Part shown: in pieces, positions 18,755 to 29,148 of the stretch
Position numbering within the stretch: position 1 is the stretch's first letter
Layout: every line of letters starts with the position of its first letter
Source: Pelagimonas sp.
GTDB lineage: Bacteria > Pseudomonadota > Alphaproteobacteria > Rhodobacterales > Rhodobacteraceae
DNA: 64,000 nucleotides
Direction: 5' to 3'
NCBI GenBank assembly: GCA_025210455.1
Contig: JAOARQ010000028.1
Span: 49,519 to 113,518 of the forward strand
Notes under the pieces: model-generated
What the model was told of the DNA's origin: nothing
Database searches by the model: none
What the model saw: the letters and a program-made list of their open reading frames with translations, nothing else
Made by a program: the position numbers and the translations under genes

Positions 18755-19095
18755 AAGGAACAGTAAGCAAGCTACAAGCCAGCAAGCGAAAGCGCGCCAG
18801 CAAATGAGCCAGCCAGCCAACACTCCCCGCCAGCCGAAACCGCAAGCCAGCCCCATTTAGGGTGCCAGCACGCCAGTAGACGCCAGCTATCTGCCGACAT
18901 TGCCACGTAAGCCTCTCCTCACGGCCCGCAGCACGTCTGACATAGGGTTGCCAGCACCCAGCCAATCAACACCCGCCAGATGCACGCAAACGCGTCGTCC
19001 AGCCCGACAGTTGATCCGCCAGATCCGCCAGCCCTGACGCGACAGGTTTACCCTGATCGCACCCCGAAGAAGGCAGCCCAAGGGCTGCCTTTTTT
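18755..19095 (+). ncRNA. Candidate noncoding RNA with about a dozen GCCAG motifs
   Basis: Between a promoter-like pair at 18720-18748 and a strong terminator at 19070-19095 lies about 340 bases with no convincing gene. GCCAG or GCCAGC occurs roughly a dozen times between 18776 and 19035, mostly in single-stranded-looking A/C-rich DNA. A very short frame at 18804-18860 (18 codons, starting MSQPANTPRQP) is made almost wholly of the repeats and could be a leader peptide or chance. No known RNA family was recognised. Both ends are inferred. Confidence 0.45.
19070..19095 (+). terminator. Strong intrinsic terminator
   Basis: AAGGCAGCCC (19070-19079) pairs with GGGCTGCCTT (19082-19091), followed by T residues to 19095. 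No gene ends upstream of it on the plus strand, which is why a noncoding transcript is proposed. Confidence 0.8.
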
Positions 19096-19267
19096 GGTTT
19101 CATACCCTGCTGAAAACTGTCCACTACCGCTGAACACTCCCCTCAATTCGGCAGGACCATCGCCAATTAACCCTGTTTACGATTTCTTGGGGACGGAGCT
19201 GTGGACAACTTATGTATCTGAATCGAATCGCTTTTCCGAATCTTAACAGCGCCTTAAGCCCTATCTC

Positions 19268-19612
19268 ATGCGTACTGGAACACCACATCTGACCCAAGAA
19301 CAGATCCACAGCCGGATCGTGAACATGCTGACCATGGCGTCATCTTTTGACGTTATCGCCCGTTTTGGCGCGGTAGAGATTATCAAGATGGTCAGCGAAT
19401 ATCTACCCCTGTCGGCAGAGCTGCCGCTCTGCGAAGAGCAGCTGGAAGCGCTAGATATCTTCTGGCGCCGCATGGGCGACGCCGACGACGTCACCGCCTA
19501 TGACATCCAGATGGTGCAGGTACTTGAGCTGTCCCCCCAATGGCGCGCCGCCCGCGACTGGGCCAGCGAAAGCCTCGCCCTCTTTGTCGAGCCGGGCCCC
19601 CTGGCCGCTTAA
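19268..19612 (+). CDS. Hypothetical protein, 114 aa
   Basis: A compact, mostly helical cytosolic protein starting MRTGTPHLTQEQIHSRI. I do not recognise a family. It has normal codon use for this genome, no signal peptide or membrane segment, and an acidic composition with several Trp in the second half (FWRRMGDADD, SPQWRAARDWASESL). It is followed by its own terminator at 19635 and is convergent with ftsK, so it is probably a single-gene transcript. Real gene is likely; function unknown. Confidence 0.75.
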   Translation: MRTGTPHLTQEQIHSRIVNMLTMASSFDVIARFGAVEIIKMVSEYLPLSAELPLCEEQLEALDIFWRRMGDADDVTAYDIQMVQVLELSPQWRAARDWASESLALFVEPGPLAA

Positions 19613-19634
19613 TCGAAACGCCTGTTCCAACCTC

Positions 19635-19660
19635 AAACGGCCCGCATGGGCCGTTTTTTT
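19635..19660 (+). terminator. Intrinsic terminator of the 114-aa gene
   Basis: AAACGGCCC (19635-19643) and GGGCCGTTT (19648-19656) with a 4-base loop and T residues to 19660. Confidence 0.88.
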
Positions 19661-19750
19661 CGTGCTGATGTGGAGACATATCGGCCCAGCCGAACGGGTG
19701 CCTACATCGGATGTGGGGCTTCATATCCTTGGGGACAGGACCCACCAAAG

Positions 19751-19774
19751 AAAAACGGGCCTCTCGGCCCGTTT
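19751..19774 (-). terminator. Intrinsic terminator of ftsK
   Basis: AAACGGGCC (19753-19761) pairs with GGCCCGTTT (19766-19774). Read on the minus strand it lies just after the ftsK stop and is followed by TTTTTCTTT. Confidence 0.88.
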
Positions 19775-19779
19775 CCAAA

Positions 19780-22700
19780 TCACTGCTCTGGCAGAAGAAT
19801 TTCTCGTTTGCCCACATGGTTGGCTGCGGAAACGATCCCCTCGTCTTCCATCTGTTCAACCAGCCGGGCGGCCTTGTTGTAGCCGATGCCCAGTTTGCGC
19901 TGAATGTAGGATGTCGAACACTTGCGATCCTGCGCCACAATCGCCACCGCCTGATCATACAGCGCATCTTCGCCGCCGGTATTGCCACCGGTGTTCAGCC
20001 CCAGCACCGCATCGATGCCTTCGGCCTTGTCCTCATCCGGGCCAGAGACCACGCCAGACACATATTCCGGCGGGCCGTAGGCCTTGAGATGGTTCACAAT
20101 CTCTTCCACCTCTTCGTCGGAACAGAACGGGCCGTGGCAGCGGGTGATCTTGGCACCGCCCGCCATAAACAACATGTCGCCCATGCCCAGCAGCTGCTCG
20201 GCGCCCTGTTCCCCCAGAATGGTGCGGCTGTCGATTTTCGACGTCACCTGAAAGGAAATTCGCGTCGGGAAGTTCGCCTTGATCGTGCCGGTGATCACAT
20301 CCACAGACGGACGCTGTGTCGCCATGATCAGGTGAATACCGCTGGCCCGCGCCATCTGCGCCAGACGTTGAATGCAGGCTTCGATCTCTTTGCCGGCCAC
20401 CATCATCAGATCGGCCATCTCATCGACGATCACCACGATATAGGGCATCTTCTTAGGCTCGAATTCTTCGGTTTCGAACACTGGTTCGCCCGTCTCATCG
20501 TCAAAGCCTGTCTGAACCGTGCGCGAAAACATCTCGCCCTTGGCCATGGCATCTTCGACCCGGCCATTATAGCCGTCGATGTTGCGCACACCCATTTTTG
20601 ACATCTTGCGATAGCGATCTTCCATCTCGCCCACGCCCCATTTCAGCGCCACAACGGCTTTCTTCGGGTCGGTCACAACCGGGCTCAGCAGATGCGGAAT
20701 GCCGTCATAAACCGACAATTCCAGCATTTTCGGATCAATCATCACCAGACGCAGATCTTCGGGTGACAGTTTGTACAGCAGTGACAGGATCATGGTGTTG
20801 ATCGCCACCGACTTACCCGAACCGGTTGTCCCCGCAATCAGCAGGTGAGGCATCTTGGCAAGGTTCGCCACCACAGGTTCGCCGCCAATATCCTTGCCCA
20901 GCGCCAGCGGCAGCTTATGCGAACCATCGCCGTAATCGCGCCCGGCCAGAATCTCGCGAAAGGAGACCATCTCGCGCTTGTCATTGGGCAGTTCGATCCC
21001 GATCACACTGCGGCCCGGAACCGTCGACACTCGTGCCGACAGGGCCGACATTGAGCGCGCAATGTCATCGGCAAGGCCAATCACCCGCGATGCCTTCAGG
21101 CCGGGCGCAGGTTCCAATTCATACATGGTTACAACCGGGCCGGGGCGCACGCTGACGATCTCGCCTTTGACACCATAATCATCAAGCACGTTTTCCAACA
21201 TGCGGGCGTTTTCTTCCAGGGCTTCATCGCTCAGGATATGACGTTCGATCTGATCCGGCGACATCAGCAGGTTCAGCGGCGGCAGCTCATAATCTGCCAC
21301 CTTGTCTTCGAAACTCAGGCTGGGCTGCGCCTCGGCCTGCGCTCGCTTGGACTGGGCAATCGGGCGACGCACCTGCGGTTGTACCACTGTCTTCAGCGCG
21401 GTCGGCGCAGGCGGCGCCACACGCGGCAAGGCAGCAGGCGCGGGCTGGGGTGCTGCAACTGGCTCAGGGGCAACATAGGCGGTTTCAACGGGTTCTTGTT
21501 CAGGGCCATGCTCGGGGCCGTAGTCATCAAAATCCCGCAGCTCGGTTTCAAAATGCGCCGGGTCGGCCTCCATCATCGGGGCAGGCTCATAGGGAGGCAG
21601 GCCCATCGGAGCGGTCGGCTCTGCCGAGATCTCAGCAGGCATTTCTGGCTGCATTTCTGGCACCATTTCCGGGGCCGCAGGCATCTGCATCACCTGCGCA
21701 ACAGCCTGCGCTGCTTCCGGCATAGCCGGGCGGGTCAAAGGCGGTTCAGAAGGCAATCCGCGCGTGGCACTCAGAACAGGTTCCACCCGCGCGCTGGCGG
21801 GCTGCGGATTAAAGATCAAGGGCGCAGGGCCGCGACCACGGCCTTTGGTCAGCGGCTTGCTGGGATCTTCCTGCGGGCGTACCGCCACCGCGCTGGCGCT
21901 GCGACGCGATTTCACCGCATGGGCAATCTTGGCGCTGATCCGATCCTGACCGGGGGCTTCGATATCGTGATCTACCAGTTCTTCAACCAACTCAGGATCA
22001 GGCATCTCTTGAGGCTGCGGATCCGGGCGACGGATCAGGCTGGGCATCCGCGATAGAAAGCCGGATTTCTCTTCCGGGATGTCTTCTATCACCGGCTCAT
22101 ACTCAGGCGCAGCAGGCTCTAGTGGCGGCAATCCAGCATCCGCCCGGCGCACAAGAGGTGCCGAAGACATTGGCTTGGCAGTTTCTCGTTCAGCAGGGAC
22201 ACTGGGGGCGAATGCCTCAGCTTCAGCCCGTGCCGCCCGGCGTTCTGCCTGCGCGGCCTGAACACGCTGTGCCGCCCCGGCAGCGCCATGCGCGCCCATG
22301 CCCAGCAGGCGCACCACGCCCGCATAGGTCATCACCACGCCCACCACCAGAAAACGCCCCATCCGGCGCAGTTCCGACAGGCTGAACCCCAGAACAAAAG
22401 CCCCCATCCCAAGGATGGTCAGCCCCAGCACCAGTTGCGACAGCTTCAGCGCCACAGCCGCTGAGAACGGCAGAATATTGATCATGAACCCCAGTAGCGC
22501 GCCGCCCGCCATGCCACCCATGCCGGTGGTCTCGCTCCACCCCGGTGACATGCTGGACCCCGCCGCATAGGCTGCACATAGAAACACCCAGACAGGCGCC
22601 AGGATCACGCTGTTAAACGCCCGCCCGCCCAGACGGTGCGTCATCAGACGCCCGCCCCAGATCAGGAAGCTCAGCACAATCGCCCAGGCCCCAAGCCCGG

Positions 22701-22941
22701 TCAGCAAAAAGGCAAAGGCCGAAACATTCGCCCCCAGTCGCCCCAACCAGTTCGACACCGGCGCATCGGTGGCCGCCAGAAAAGACGGGTCGCTTGGGTT
22801 GAAGGTCAAAAACGCCAGCGTCAACATCAAACCCACCGTGATCAACACCAGCCCGACCAACTCGCGCCCGCGTTTTTCCAGCGTCAAAGCGGTGTTTGCG
22901 TCGAACAACGGATCACGCCCCCTTGCCTGATAAGATGCCAT
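19780..22941 (-). CDS. ftsK: DNA translocase FtsK
   Basis: A 1053-aa cell-division protein. Residues about 25-210 hold the N-terminal membrane helices; residues about 230-540 are a low-complexity linker rich in Pro, Glu, Ala and Met; the motor follows with Walker [11 protein letters not shown] near residues 703-712 and Walker B-like [14 protein letters not shown]; the C-terminal gamma domain ([20 protein letters not shown]) reads KOPS sequence. It couples septation to chromosome segregation and XerCD recombination. Start ATG 22941 has GAGG upstream. The terminator at 19751 ends it. Confidence 0.97.
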   Translation of the reverse strand: MASYQARGRDPLFDANTALTLEKRGRELVGLVLITVGLMLTLAFLTFNPSDPSFLAATDAPVSNWLGRLGANVSAFAFLLTGLGAWAIVLSFLIWGGRLMTHRLGGRAFNSVILAPVWVFLCAAYAAGSSMSPGWSETTGMGGMAGGALLGFMINILPFSAAVALKLSQLVLGLTILGMGAFVLGFSLSELRRMGRFLVVGVVMTYAGVVRLLGMGAHGAAGAAQRVQAAQAERRAARAEAEAFAPSVPAERETAKPMSSAPLVRRADAGLPPLEPAAPEYEPVIEDIPEEKSGFLSRMPSLIRRPDPQPQEMPDPELVEELVDHDIEAPGQDRISAKIAHAVKSRRSASAVAVRPQEDPSKPLTKGRGRGPAPLIFNPQPASARVEPVLSATRGLPSEPPLTRPAMPEAAQAVAQVMQMPAAPEMVPEMQPEMPAEISAEPTAPMGLPPYEPAPMMEADPAHFETELRDFDDYGPEHGPEQEPVETAYVAPEPVAAPQPAPAALPRVAPPAPTALKTVVQPQVRRPIAQSKRAQAEAQPSLSFEDKVADYELPPLNLLMSPDQIERHILSDEALEENARMLENVLDDYGVKGEIVSVRPGPVVTMYELEPAPGLKASRVIGLADDIARSMSALSARVSTVPGRSVIGIELPNDKREMVSFREILAGRDYGDGSHKLPLALGKDIGGEPVVANLAKMPHLLIAGTTGSGKSVAINTMILSLLYKLSPEDLRLVMIDPKMLELSVYDGIPHLLSPVVTDPKKAVVALKWGVGEMEDRYRKMSKMGVRNIDGYNGRVEDAMAKGEMFSRTVQTGFDDETGEPVFETEEFEPKKMPYIVVIVDEMADLMMVAGKEIEACIQRLAQMARASGIHLIMATQRPSVDVITGTIKANFPTRISFQVTSKIDSRTILGEQGAEQLLGMGDMLFMAGGAKITRCHGPFCSDEEVEEIVNHLKAYGPPEYVSGVVSGPDEDKAEGIDAVLGLNTGGNTGGEDALYDQAVAIVAQDRKCSTSYIQRKLGIGYNKAARLVEQMEDEGIVSAANHVGKREILLPEQ

Positions 22942-22959
22942 GGTTTGCCTCGTTTCTTT

Positions 22960-24144
22960 TTATTGTTCTTGGTACAGACAGCTGCGGATATCCTGCAGCG
23001 CTGCTTCAGTCTGGTCATACGGGGCCACGATGGCCACACGCAGGAATGTCTTGCCGGGGTTTCCGGCCTTGGTATCGCGCGACAGATAGGCCCCCGGCAG
23101 CGCACGAATCCCTGTCTCTTTCCACAGTTTCAGCGCGGCCTCTTCGCCATCCGCCACTGGCAGCCACAAAAACATGCCCCCTTTGGGCGACATATAGCCC
23201 GGCACATTGCCAAAGATGCGATCCGCCAGATCGTATTTCGCCTGATACAGCGCGCGGTTCTCTTCCACATGGGCCTCATCCGCCCACAGTCTTTCAGATG
23301 CCCGCTGCAAAGGCAGCGCCACCGGCGCGCCGGAATAGTTACGCAGCTGCTTCATACGCTTGATGGTTTCAGGGCCACCAGCCACAAAGCCCGACCGCAG
23401 CCCCGGCAGATTGGATCGCTTTGACAGCGAATGGAAAATCGCCACCCGTTCCGGATCAGCGCCCATCTTGCGTGCAATTTCCAGCGCGCCCGATGGTGGG
23501 GTATCGCGGTAAATCTCGGAATAACACTCATCTGCCAGAATCTGGAAATCATGCTTTTCAGCCAGCTCAATCAGCCCGGTCCAATAGGCTTCATCTGCCA
23601 TAACCCCCTGCGGATTGGCTGGCGAACAGATGTAACACAGCGCTGTGCGATCCAGCACTTCCGCATCCAAAGCCGCATAGTCCGGCAGGTGATCCGTTTC
23701 AGCGGTGGCCGGCACAAAAACCGGCTCGGCCGCGGCTGAAATCGCCGAAATCATATAGACCTGATAAAAGGGATTGGGCGTCAATACCACCGGGCGCTTG
23801 CCATTTTTGGTCTCAGGGCACAGCGCCATCCCGGCATTATACAGCCCCTCACGCGTCCCGTTCAAAGACATCACCTGCGTCTCAGGATCCAGCCGCACCC
23901 CATAGCGCCGCTGCACCCAGCCCGCGATGGCCGCGCGCAATTCAGGCGCGCCCTCATTCGGAGGGTATTTACCAAACTCAGCCGCATGTTCGGCAATCAC
24001 ATCGGTGATCCAGGCCGGAAAATCATGTTTTGGCTCGCCAATAGACATATGGCGCACAGCGCCGCCCGGTTCATGCACATCCAACAAAGCGCGCAGACGC
24101 GGGAATGCATAGGCCGGAAGGTTCGAGAACCGCTCGGGGAACAT
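22960..24144 (-). CDS. Class I/II PLP-dependent aminotransferase (possibly DapC-like)
   Basis: A 394-aa fold-type I aminotransferase. Key segments: HMSIGEPKHDFPAW, YPPNEGAPELRAAIAGW, NGTREGLYNAGMAL, YICSPANPQG, ILADECYSEIY, and the Schiff-base lysine in FHSLSKRSNLPGLRSGF. The order and spacing resemble N-succinyldiaminopimelate aminotransferases of lysine biosynthesis, but close relatives act on other amino acids, so the substrate is open. It ends 18 bases before ftsK on the same strand. Confidence 0.88.
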   Translation of the reverse strand: MFPERFSNLPAYAFPRLRALLDVHEPGGAVRHMSIGEPKHDFPAWITDVIAEHAAEFGKYPPNEGAPELRAAIAGWVQRRYGVRLDPETQVMSLNGTREGLYNAGMALCPETKNGKRPVVLTPNPFYQVYMISAISAAAEPVFVPATAETDHLPDYAALDAEVLDRTALCYICSPANPQGVMADEAYWTGLIELAEKHDFQILADECYSEIYRDTPPSGALEIARKMGADPERVAIFHSLSKRSNLPGLRSGFVAGGPETIKRMKQLRNYSGAPVALPLQRASERLWADEAHVEENRALYQAKYDLADRIFGNVPGYMSPKGGMFLWLPVADGEEAALKLWKETGIRALPGAYLSRDTKAGNPGKTFLRVAIVAPYDQTEAALQDIRSCLYQEQ

Positions 24145-24238
24145 AATACTGCCTCATGTGGTGTGGGATCATTCGCGCCCCACTTTGGCCACAGGATACG
24201 AAATCAGACGGGGGGCTGTAAACAATCATAGGGTTAAG

Positions 24239-24262
24239 GGCATTCGGTGTGACCCGAATGCC
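24239..24262 (-). terminator. Possible terminator after the amidase gene
   Basis: GGCATTCGG (24239-24247) and CCGAATGCC (24254-24262) make a perfect 9-bp stem with a 6-base loop directly after the amidase stop. There is no T run, so termination is probable but not certain. Confidence 0.5.
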
Positions 24263-24272
24263 GCAACCCCCG

Positions 24273-25604
24273 TTACGCCAAAGCCGCCTCAACCGCTGCA
24301 CCCAGACGCAGCAGACGCTCTTCGGCCATGGGTGGGGCCATCAGCGAAATTCCGCATGATGGGACACCCGTTGGCAGGGTCAGGGCGCAGCCGCCCATAA
24401 GATTGCCGATCCGGGTGTTGCGCAGCGCAAGCAGATTCTCGGTCACGTAGTACTCGGCGTCTTCCAGCAGTCGCGCCTCATTGGGCGGCAGAATCGGCGA
24501 ACTGGGCAACACAACCGCATCAAATCCGGCCACAGCCCTGTCATAGCCCGCGCGCAGGGCCTCCAGTGTGCGCCATGCCTCAACGAACTCGGCCCCGGAA
24601 AACGCCTGACCTGCTTCAAAGCGTTCGCGTATCTGCGGGTACATCAGATCGGGATTGGCCTGAATTTCGCGGCCCCAGCGGCCCCAGGCTTCGGCAGTAT
24701 ACAGCACCGCCGTCAGCGTCATCGCCTGCGCCACCTCGGGCAATTCGATGGTCTCAAAGGTGGCCCCCGCCTGCCGCATGGCATCCACCGCGCGTTCAAA
24801 CCCGGCGCGTGGCGCATCGCGCAGATCCTCTTGCGCAACGGTCTGCAAGATCGCAAACCGCCGCCCCCTAAGCCCCTGAGCGCCGCGCAGATCCGCCGCG
24901 CGCCCGCCTTCCAGCGCTGCCAGCATCAGCGCCGCATCTTCAACGCTGCGCGTCAATGGCCCCACCGTGTCAAAGCGCGCCGCCAGATCAATCACCCCGG
25001 TCAGGCTGACCCGCCCCGCCGTGGTTTTCAGCCCAACCAGATCATTCCATGCGGCAGGTATGCGCACCGATCCCCCGGTGTCCGACCCCACCGCAACCGG
25101 CGCCAGTCCAAACGCCACAGAGGCAGCCGCCCCGGAAGATGACCCGCCCGCCACCGCATCCATATCATTCACACAAGGTGGCGTGGCTGTGACAGGGTTC
25201 AATCCCAACCCGGAAAAGGCCAGCTCTGACATATGGGTCTTGCCCAGACAGACCGTGCCCAGCGCCGTGGCCCGCGACAGAACCTGCGCATCCGCCACTG
25301 GCACGCGATCTTTCAACAGCGCCGATCCTGCCTCTGTTGCCACACCTGCGGTATCAAACAGATCTTTCCAACTGACCGGCACCCCATCCAGTGGCCCGCG
25401 CAGCTGCCCCAGTTGCGCCCGCCCACGCGCGGCTTCAGCCTCGGCCAGCGCCCGATCCGCAGTTGTGCGCGCATAGATGCGCCCTGTCAGGGAATGCTCT
25501 CCCATACGGGTCAGGAAGAACTCGGTCAGCGCCACCGGATCAATCGCACCCGATGCAATCCCACGCCCCAGATCCGCGGCGCTTGTCTCTGCCCAATCAG
25601 CCAT
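24273..25604 (-). CDS. Amidase signature family enzyme
   Basis: A 443-aa protein from ATG 25604, with AGGGAGAG upstream. The Ser-Ser-Lys triad is visible: Lys in PVSWKDLFDTAG, the cis-Ser in AGGSSSGAAASVAFG, and the nucleophile in VGSDTGGSVRIPAAW. Such enzymes hydrolyse amides or act as the A subunit of GatCAB; no GatB or GatC is near, so a stand-alone amidase is more likely. Divergent from the UbiH-type gene with starts 82 bases apart. Confidence 0.88.
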   Translation of the reverse strand: MADWAETSAADLGRGIASGAIDPVALTEFFLTRMGEHSLTGRIYARTTADRALAEAEAARGRAQLGQLRGPLDGVPVSWKDLFDTAGVATEAGSALLKDRVPVADAQVLSRATALGTVCLGKTHMSELAFSGLGLNPVTATPPCVNDMDAVAGGSSSGAAASVAFGLAPVAVGSDTGGSVRIPAAWNDLVGLKTTAGRVSLTGVIDLAARFDTVGPLTRSVEDAALMLAALEGGRAADLRGAQGLRGRRFAILQTVAQEDLRDAPRAGFERAVDAMRQAGATFETIELPEVAQAMTLTAVLYTAEAWGRWGREIQANPDLMYPQIRERFEAGQAFSGAEFVEAWRTLEALRAGYDRAVAGFDAVVLPSSPILPPNEARLLEDAEYYVTENLLALRNTRIGNLMGGCALTLPTGVPSCGISLMAPPMAEERLLRLGAAVEAALA

Positions 25605-25686
25605 TTTGCTCTCCCTGTTCTGTGCCCAGACGGTAGCGGCAGCGCGGCGCATGGACAATCCCCGATCAAAGCCCATATCTAGCCTC

Positions 25687-26898
25687 ATGACCTATGATCT
25701 GATCATCGTGGGCGGAGGGCTGAACGGCCCCGCCCTTGCCCTGGCCGCCGCGCAAAGCGGGCTGCGTTCGGTTGTCATCGACGCCCTGCCCCGCGCTGTC
25801 CTGACCCATAACGATTTCGACGGGCGATCCTATGCGTTGGCCCTGTCGTCGCAGCGCCTGCTGCGCGGGCTCGGGCTTTGGGACTGGCTTGCAGATGACT
25901 CACAGGTCATGAATGACATCAAGGTCTCGGATGGGCGTGTTGGCGATGCCTCGGTCTTTCTTGGGCTGCATTTTTCTTCGTCGGAAATCGAAGAAGGCCC
26001 CATGGGCTATATGCTGGAAGATCGCTATCTGCGCCGCGCCCTGCTGGATGCCATCGACAGCAACGATCATGTGACTTACCGCGCTGAAACCCGCGTTGTG
26101 GCACAGGAAACCTCCCTTTCCGAGGTGCGTATCACACTGGAAAACGGCGAAACCCTGCACGGGCGGCTGTTGATCGGCGCCGATGGCCGCCAAAGCGGCA
26201 CCGGCCAGCGCGCAGGCATCCGCCGCACCGGCTGGGGCTATGGTCAGACCGCGCTTGTCTGCGCCATCGCCCATGAAAAACCGCATGATGGCGTGGCCCA
26301 TCAGCTGTTCATGCCCCCCGGCCCGCTGGCCATCCTACCCCTGCCCGGCAACCGCAGCTCCATCGTCTGGAGCGAAAAAGACAGCCGTGCGCAGGCCATT
26401 CAGGCCCTGTCTGATGATGACTATCTACAGGTGCTGCGCCCCCGATTTGGCGATTTTCTCGGTGAGATCAGCCTTGCCGGGCAGCGCTATCTGTACCCGC
26501 TGAACCTGACGCTGGCGAATGCCTTTATTGGCGACAGGCTGGCGCTGGTAGGGGATGCAGCCCATGGGATGCACCCGATCGCGGGGCAAGGGCTGAATGC
26601 GGGCCTGCGCGATGTGGGCGTGCTGGCACATGTGATCGACCACGCGGTCAAACGCGGCGAAGATTTCGCCAGTCCGCTTGTGCTGGAACGCTACCAAAGC
26701 TGGCGGCGCTTTGACACCGCCACCCTGGCCAGCTCAACCGATCTGTTCAACCGTCTGTTCTCAAATGATAATCCGATCCTGCGGGCCGGGCGCGATCTGG
26801 GCATGGCCCTGATCAACAACACCCCCGCCCTGCGCCGCACCTTTGTGCGCGAAGCGGCAGGCATCACTGGCGATCTGCCGGATCTGATGAAGGTTTAG
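25687..26898 (+). CDS. UbiH/UbiF/VisC-type FAD-dependent hydroxylase
   Basis: A 403-aa flavoprotein monooxygenase from ATG 25687. The FAD-binding LIIVGGGLNGPALALAAAQ is at the N-terminus, LLIGADGRQSGTGQRAGI (DG motif) in the middle, and LALVGDAAHGMHPIAGQG (GD motif) near residue 290. Such enzymes hydroxylate the ubiquinone ring. Which position is acted on cannot be told here; it is the class annotated as UbiH or Coq6-like in alphaproteobacteria. Confidence 0.9.
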   Translation: MTYDLIIVGGGLNGPALALAAAQSGLRSVVIDALPRAVLTHNDFDGRSYALALSSQRLLRGLGLWDWLADDSQVMNDIKVSDGRVGDASVFLGLHFSSSEIEEGPMGYMLEDRYLRRALLDAIDSNDHVTYRAETRVVAQETSLSEVRITLENGETLHGRLLIGADGRQSGTGQRAGIRRTGWGYGQTALVCAIAHEKPHDGVAHQLFMPPGPLAILPLPGNRSSIVWSEKDSRAQAIQALSDDDYLQVLRPRFGDFLGEISLAGQRYLYPLNLTLANAFIGDRLALVGDAAHGMHPIAGQGLNAGLRDVGVLAHVIDHAVKRGEDFASPLVLERYQSWRRFDTATLASSTDLFNRLFSNDNPILRAGRDLGMALINNTPALRRTFVREAAGITGDLPDLMKV

Positions 26899-26962
26899 AC
26901 TACCCTTTCCCCTCTTCCCGATCCGTGCCAGTTTGCGGCAAAACTCTGGGAGGAGAAACCCA

Positions 26963-27712
26963 ATGACCAAAACCGCAATCGTCACCGGTGCTGCGCGCGG
27001 CATCGGGCTGGCCACCACCGATCTGTTTCTGGAAATGGGCTGGCAGGTCGCGATGGTGGATCGCGACGCCGACGAATTGACCGCTGTTGCTGCCCCCCGC
27101 CAGAACGTGCTGCCGCTGACCTGCGACGTCTCAAAACCCGATGATGTTCAGCATATGGTGGATGCCACGCTGGAATGGTCAGGCCAGATCGACGGCCTGA
27201 TCAATAACGCCGGCGTGGCTGAATTCGGTCCCATAGAAGACTGCGATTTTGCCATGTGGCGCCGGGTGATGGATACCAACCTTGATGGTATTTTCCTGTG
27301 TACGCAAACTGCCACGCCCGCGCTGAAAGCGTCACAGGGCAGCGTGGTCAATATTGCTTCGATCAGCGGGCTGCGCGCCTCAACCCTGCGGGTGGCCTAT
27401 GGCACCTCAAAGGCGGCGGTGATCCAGCTGACCAAACAATATGCCGCCGAGCTGGGCGAATATGGCATCCGCGTCAATGCCGTTGCGCCCGGCCCCGTGC
27501 GCACCAAACTGGCCATGGCGGTTCATAGCCAAGAGATCGTCGACGCCTATCACGACGCCATCCCGCTGAACCGCTATGGCTCTGAACGCGAACTGGCTGA
27601 AGTGATCTGCTTCCTTGCCTCGGAAAAGGCATCCTATGTCACCGGGCAATTACTTGCGGCGGATGGTGGGTTTGACTCAACCGGCGTCGGCCTGCCTGCA
27701 CTGCGCAGCTAG
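26963..27712 (+). CDS. Short-chain dehydrogenase/reductase
   Basis: A 249-aa classical SDR from ATG 26963, with GGGAGGAG before it. AIVTGAARGIGLATT binds NAD(P), LINNAGVAEFG follows, Ser is in NIASISGL and the catalytic pair is in AYGTSKAAV. The C-terminus YVTGQLLAADGGFDS is typical. An Asp after the second strand (MVDRDAD) favours NAD over NADP. Substrate unknown. Confidence 0.9.
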   Translation: MTKTAIVTGAARGIGLATTDLFLEMGWQVAMVDRDADELTAVAAPRQNVLPLTCDVSKPDDVQHMVDATLEWSGQIDGLINNAGVAEFGPIEDCDFAMWRRVMDTNLDGIFLCTQTATPALKASQGSVVNIASISGLRASTLRVAYGTSKAAVIQLTKQYAAELGEYGIRVNAVAPGPVRTKLAMAVHSQEIVDAYHDAIPLNRYGSERELAEVICFLASEKASYVTGQLLAADGGFDSTGVGLPALRS

Positions 27713-27724
27713 GTCCACAAAAGC

Positions 27725-28990
27725 TCAGTCAAGCTGCACCCGCAGCTTGGCAATGCCATAGATCGCCAGCCCGACAAACCCGCAGCTTGCCAGCGCAAAG
27801 GGCAGGCGCAGCGCCATTTCGCGCCCCAGACCCGGCGTGGCCATCTCGACCAGCCAGCCGCCAATCAACGCCCCAAAGGGCATCATGCCCCAGCCGAAAA
27901 AGCGATAGATCGCATTGACCCGCCCCAACAGTGCTGGCGGAATGCTGCGCTGGCGGTAAGACACCGTCACAATGTTCCAGGTCAGCGCCGCCACCATTTC
28001 CAGGAACAGCGCCAGACCGCACAGCCAGGCACTGTCCGTCACCGCAATCACCGCATAGGGAAAGATCACCACAAACAGCGCCAGATGCAGGCTGCTTTGC
28101 GGCCCCAGCCGTGCGGTCAGCTTTGGCCCCAGCAGCCCGCCCACCACGCCACCGGCAGCCCCGGCGGTCAGCAATATGCCATGCCCAGTGGCGCTGAGTC
28201 CCAGCACCTCTTGGGAAAACAGGATCAGCACGGTCAGCGCCATCAGCGTCAGCGCGTTCATAAGCCCCAGCATCACCGCCAGCCGGAACAACAGCGCATG
28301 GCCTACCAGATATTGCCAGCCCTCTTTGATATCGGCCCACAGGCTGGGGCGGATTTCCGGCAGGCGCGGCGGCACCGCGATCATCCACAGCGCCCAGGCC
28401 GACAGGCCAAAAACCGCCGCATTCAGCAAAAACGGCCCCGGCACAGCCAGTGCGATCAGCACGCCCGCCAGTGGCGGCCCGACGAACGACCCCATAACCT
28501 GCTCAATGCTCCAAAGCTGGCCATTGGCGGTCTCAAGCTGCTGGTCCGTCACCACGCTTGGCAGCATGGTCTGAGCGGCATTGTCGCGCACCACCTCGGC
28601 GCAGCCCATCAGAAAGGCCAGCCCGGACAGCGCCCAAAGTGCCCCTGCCCCCACCTGTTCAAACGGCAAAGCCGCCGCAATCAGCCCCACCACGCCCAGA
28701 CTGATCAGCAGGCGAAACAGATCTGCCTGCAGCATCAGACTGCGGTGATCGCGCCTGTCCACAATTGCGCCCACAGGAATGGCAAACAGGAACCAGGGCA
28801 GCCGCGTGGCAAAAGCCACCAGCGCAATCAGCCCCGCATCGCGGGTCAAAAGCGTCGCCAGCCAGGGAAAGGCCAGCGCCCCCACCCCATCCCCCAGATT
28901 GGACAGCGCAGAGGCAGAAAAGAAAAATCGGTAATTTCGGTTGGCAATCAATGTCGTCATGCCCGCATTCGAAACAGAAACCCCGCCCAT
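27725..28990 (-). CDS. MFS transporter (MFS_3/enterobactin-exporter-like)
   Basis: A 421-aa protein with about 12 membrane helices. I chose ATG 28990 because AGAGGGGG precedes it; an ATG 10 codons later is possible. NYRFFFSASALSNLGDGVGA, VGAIVDRRDHRSLML and the middle-loop RPSLWADIKEGWQYL are typical of the MFS_3 group of drug or siderophore exporters. It is convergent with the SDR and divergent from a methyltransferase gene. Substrate unknown. Confidence 0.87.
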   Translation of the reverse strand: MGGVSVSNAGMTTLIANRNYRFFFSASALSNLGDGVGALAFPWLATLLTRDAGLIALVAFATRLPWFLFAIPVGAIVDRRDHRSLMLQADLFRLLISLGVVGLIAAALPFEQVGAGALWALSGLAFLMGCAEVVRDNAAQTMLPSVVTDQQLETANGQLWSIEQVMGSFVGPPLAGVLIALAVPGPFLLNAAVFGLSAWALWMIAVPPRLPEIRPSLWADIKEGWQYLVGHALLFRLAVMLGLMNALTLMALTVLILFSQEVLGLSATGHGILLTAGAAGGVVGGLLGPKLTARLGPQSSLHLALFVVIFPYAVIAVTDSAWLCGLALFLEMVAALTWNIVTVSYRQRSIPPALLGRVNAIYRFFGWGMMPFGALIGGWLVEMATPGLGREMALRLPFALASCGFVGLAIYGIAKLRVQLD

Positions 28991-29148
28991 GTTCAAGCGC
29001 CCCCTCTGGCTGGGCTTTTGAGCATCACCTGCGCGCAACCCGGCCACGCCCCTTGACCGAAACAAAGGAAGGGTGGCAGTTTGCGCCCATACGTTCGCGA
29101 AAAAATCGCGGCATCTGATCTGGGCTTCCTATCGAGAGTCATGAGGGC

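Noticed and set aside
18753..19081. Overlapping minus-strand frames in the GCCAG region
   Set aside because: They consist of Ala-Gly-Trp-Leu text made by the repeats and show no protein features; a noncoding reading is simpler.
19205..19220. TGTGGACAA as a DnaA box and thus a replication origin
   Set aside because: Only one near-match box was seen and there is no dnaA, parAB or AT-rich unwinding region next to it.
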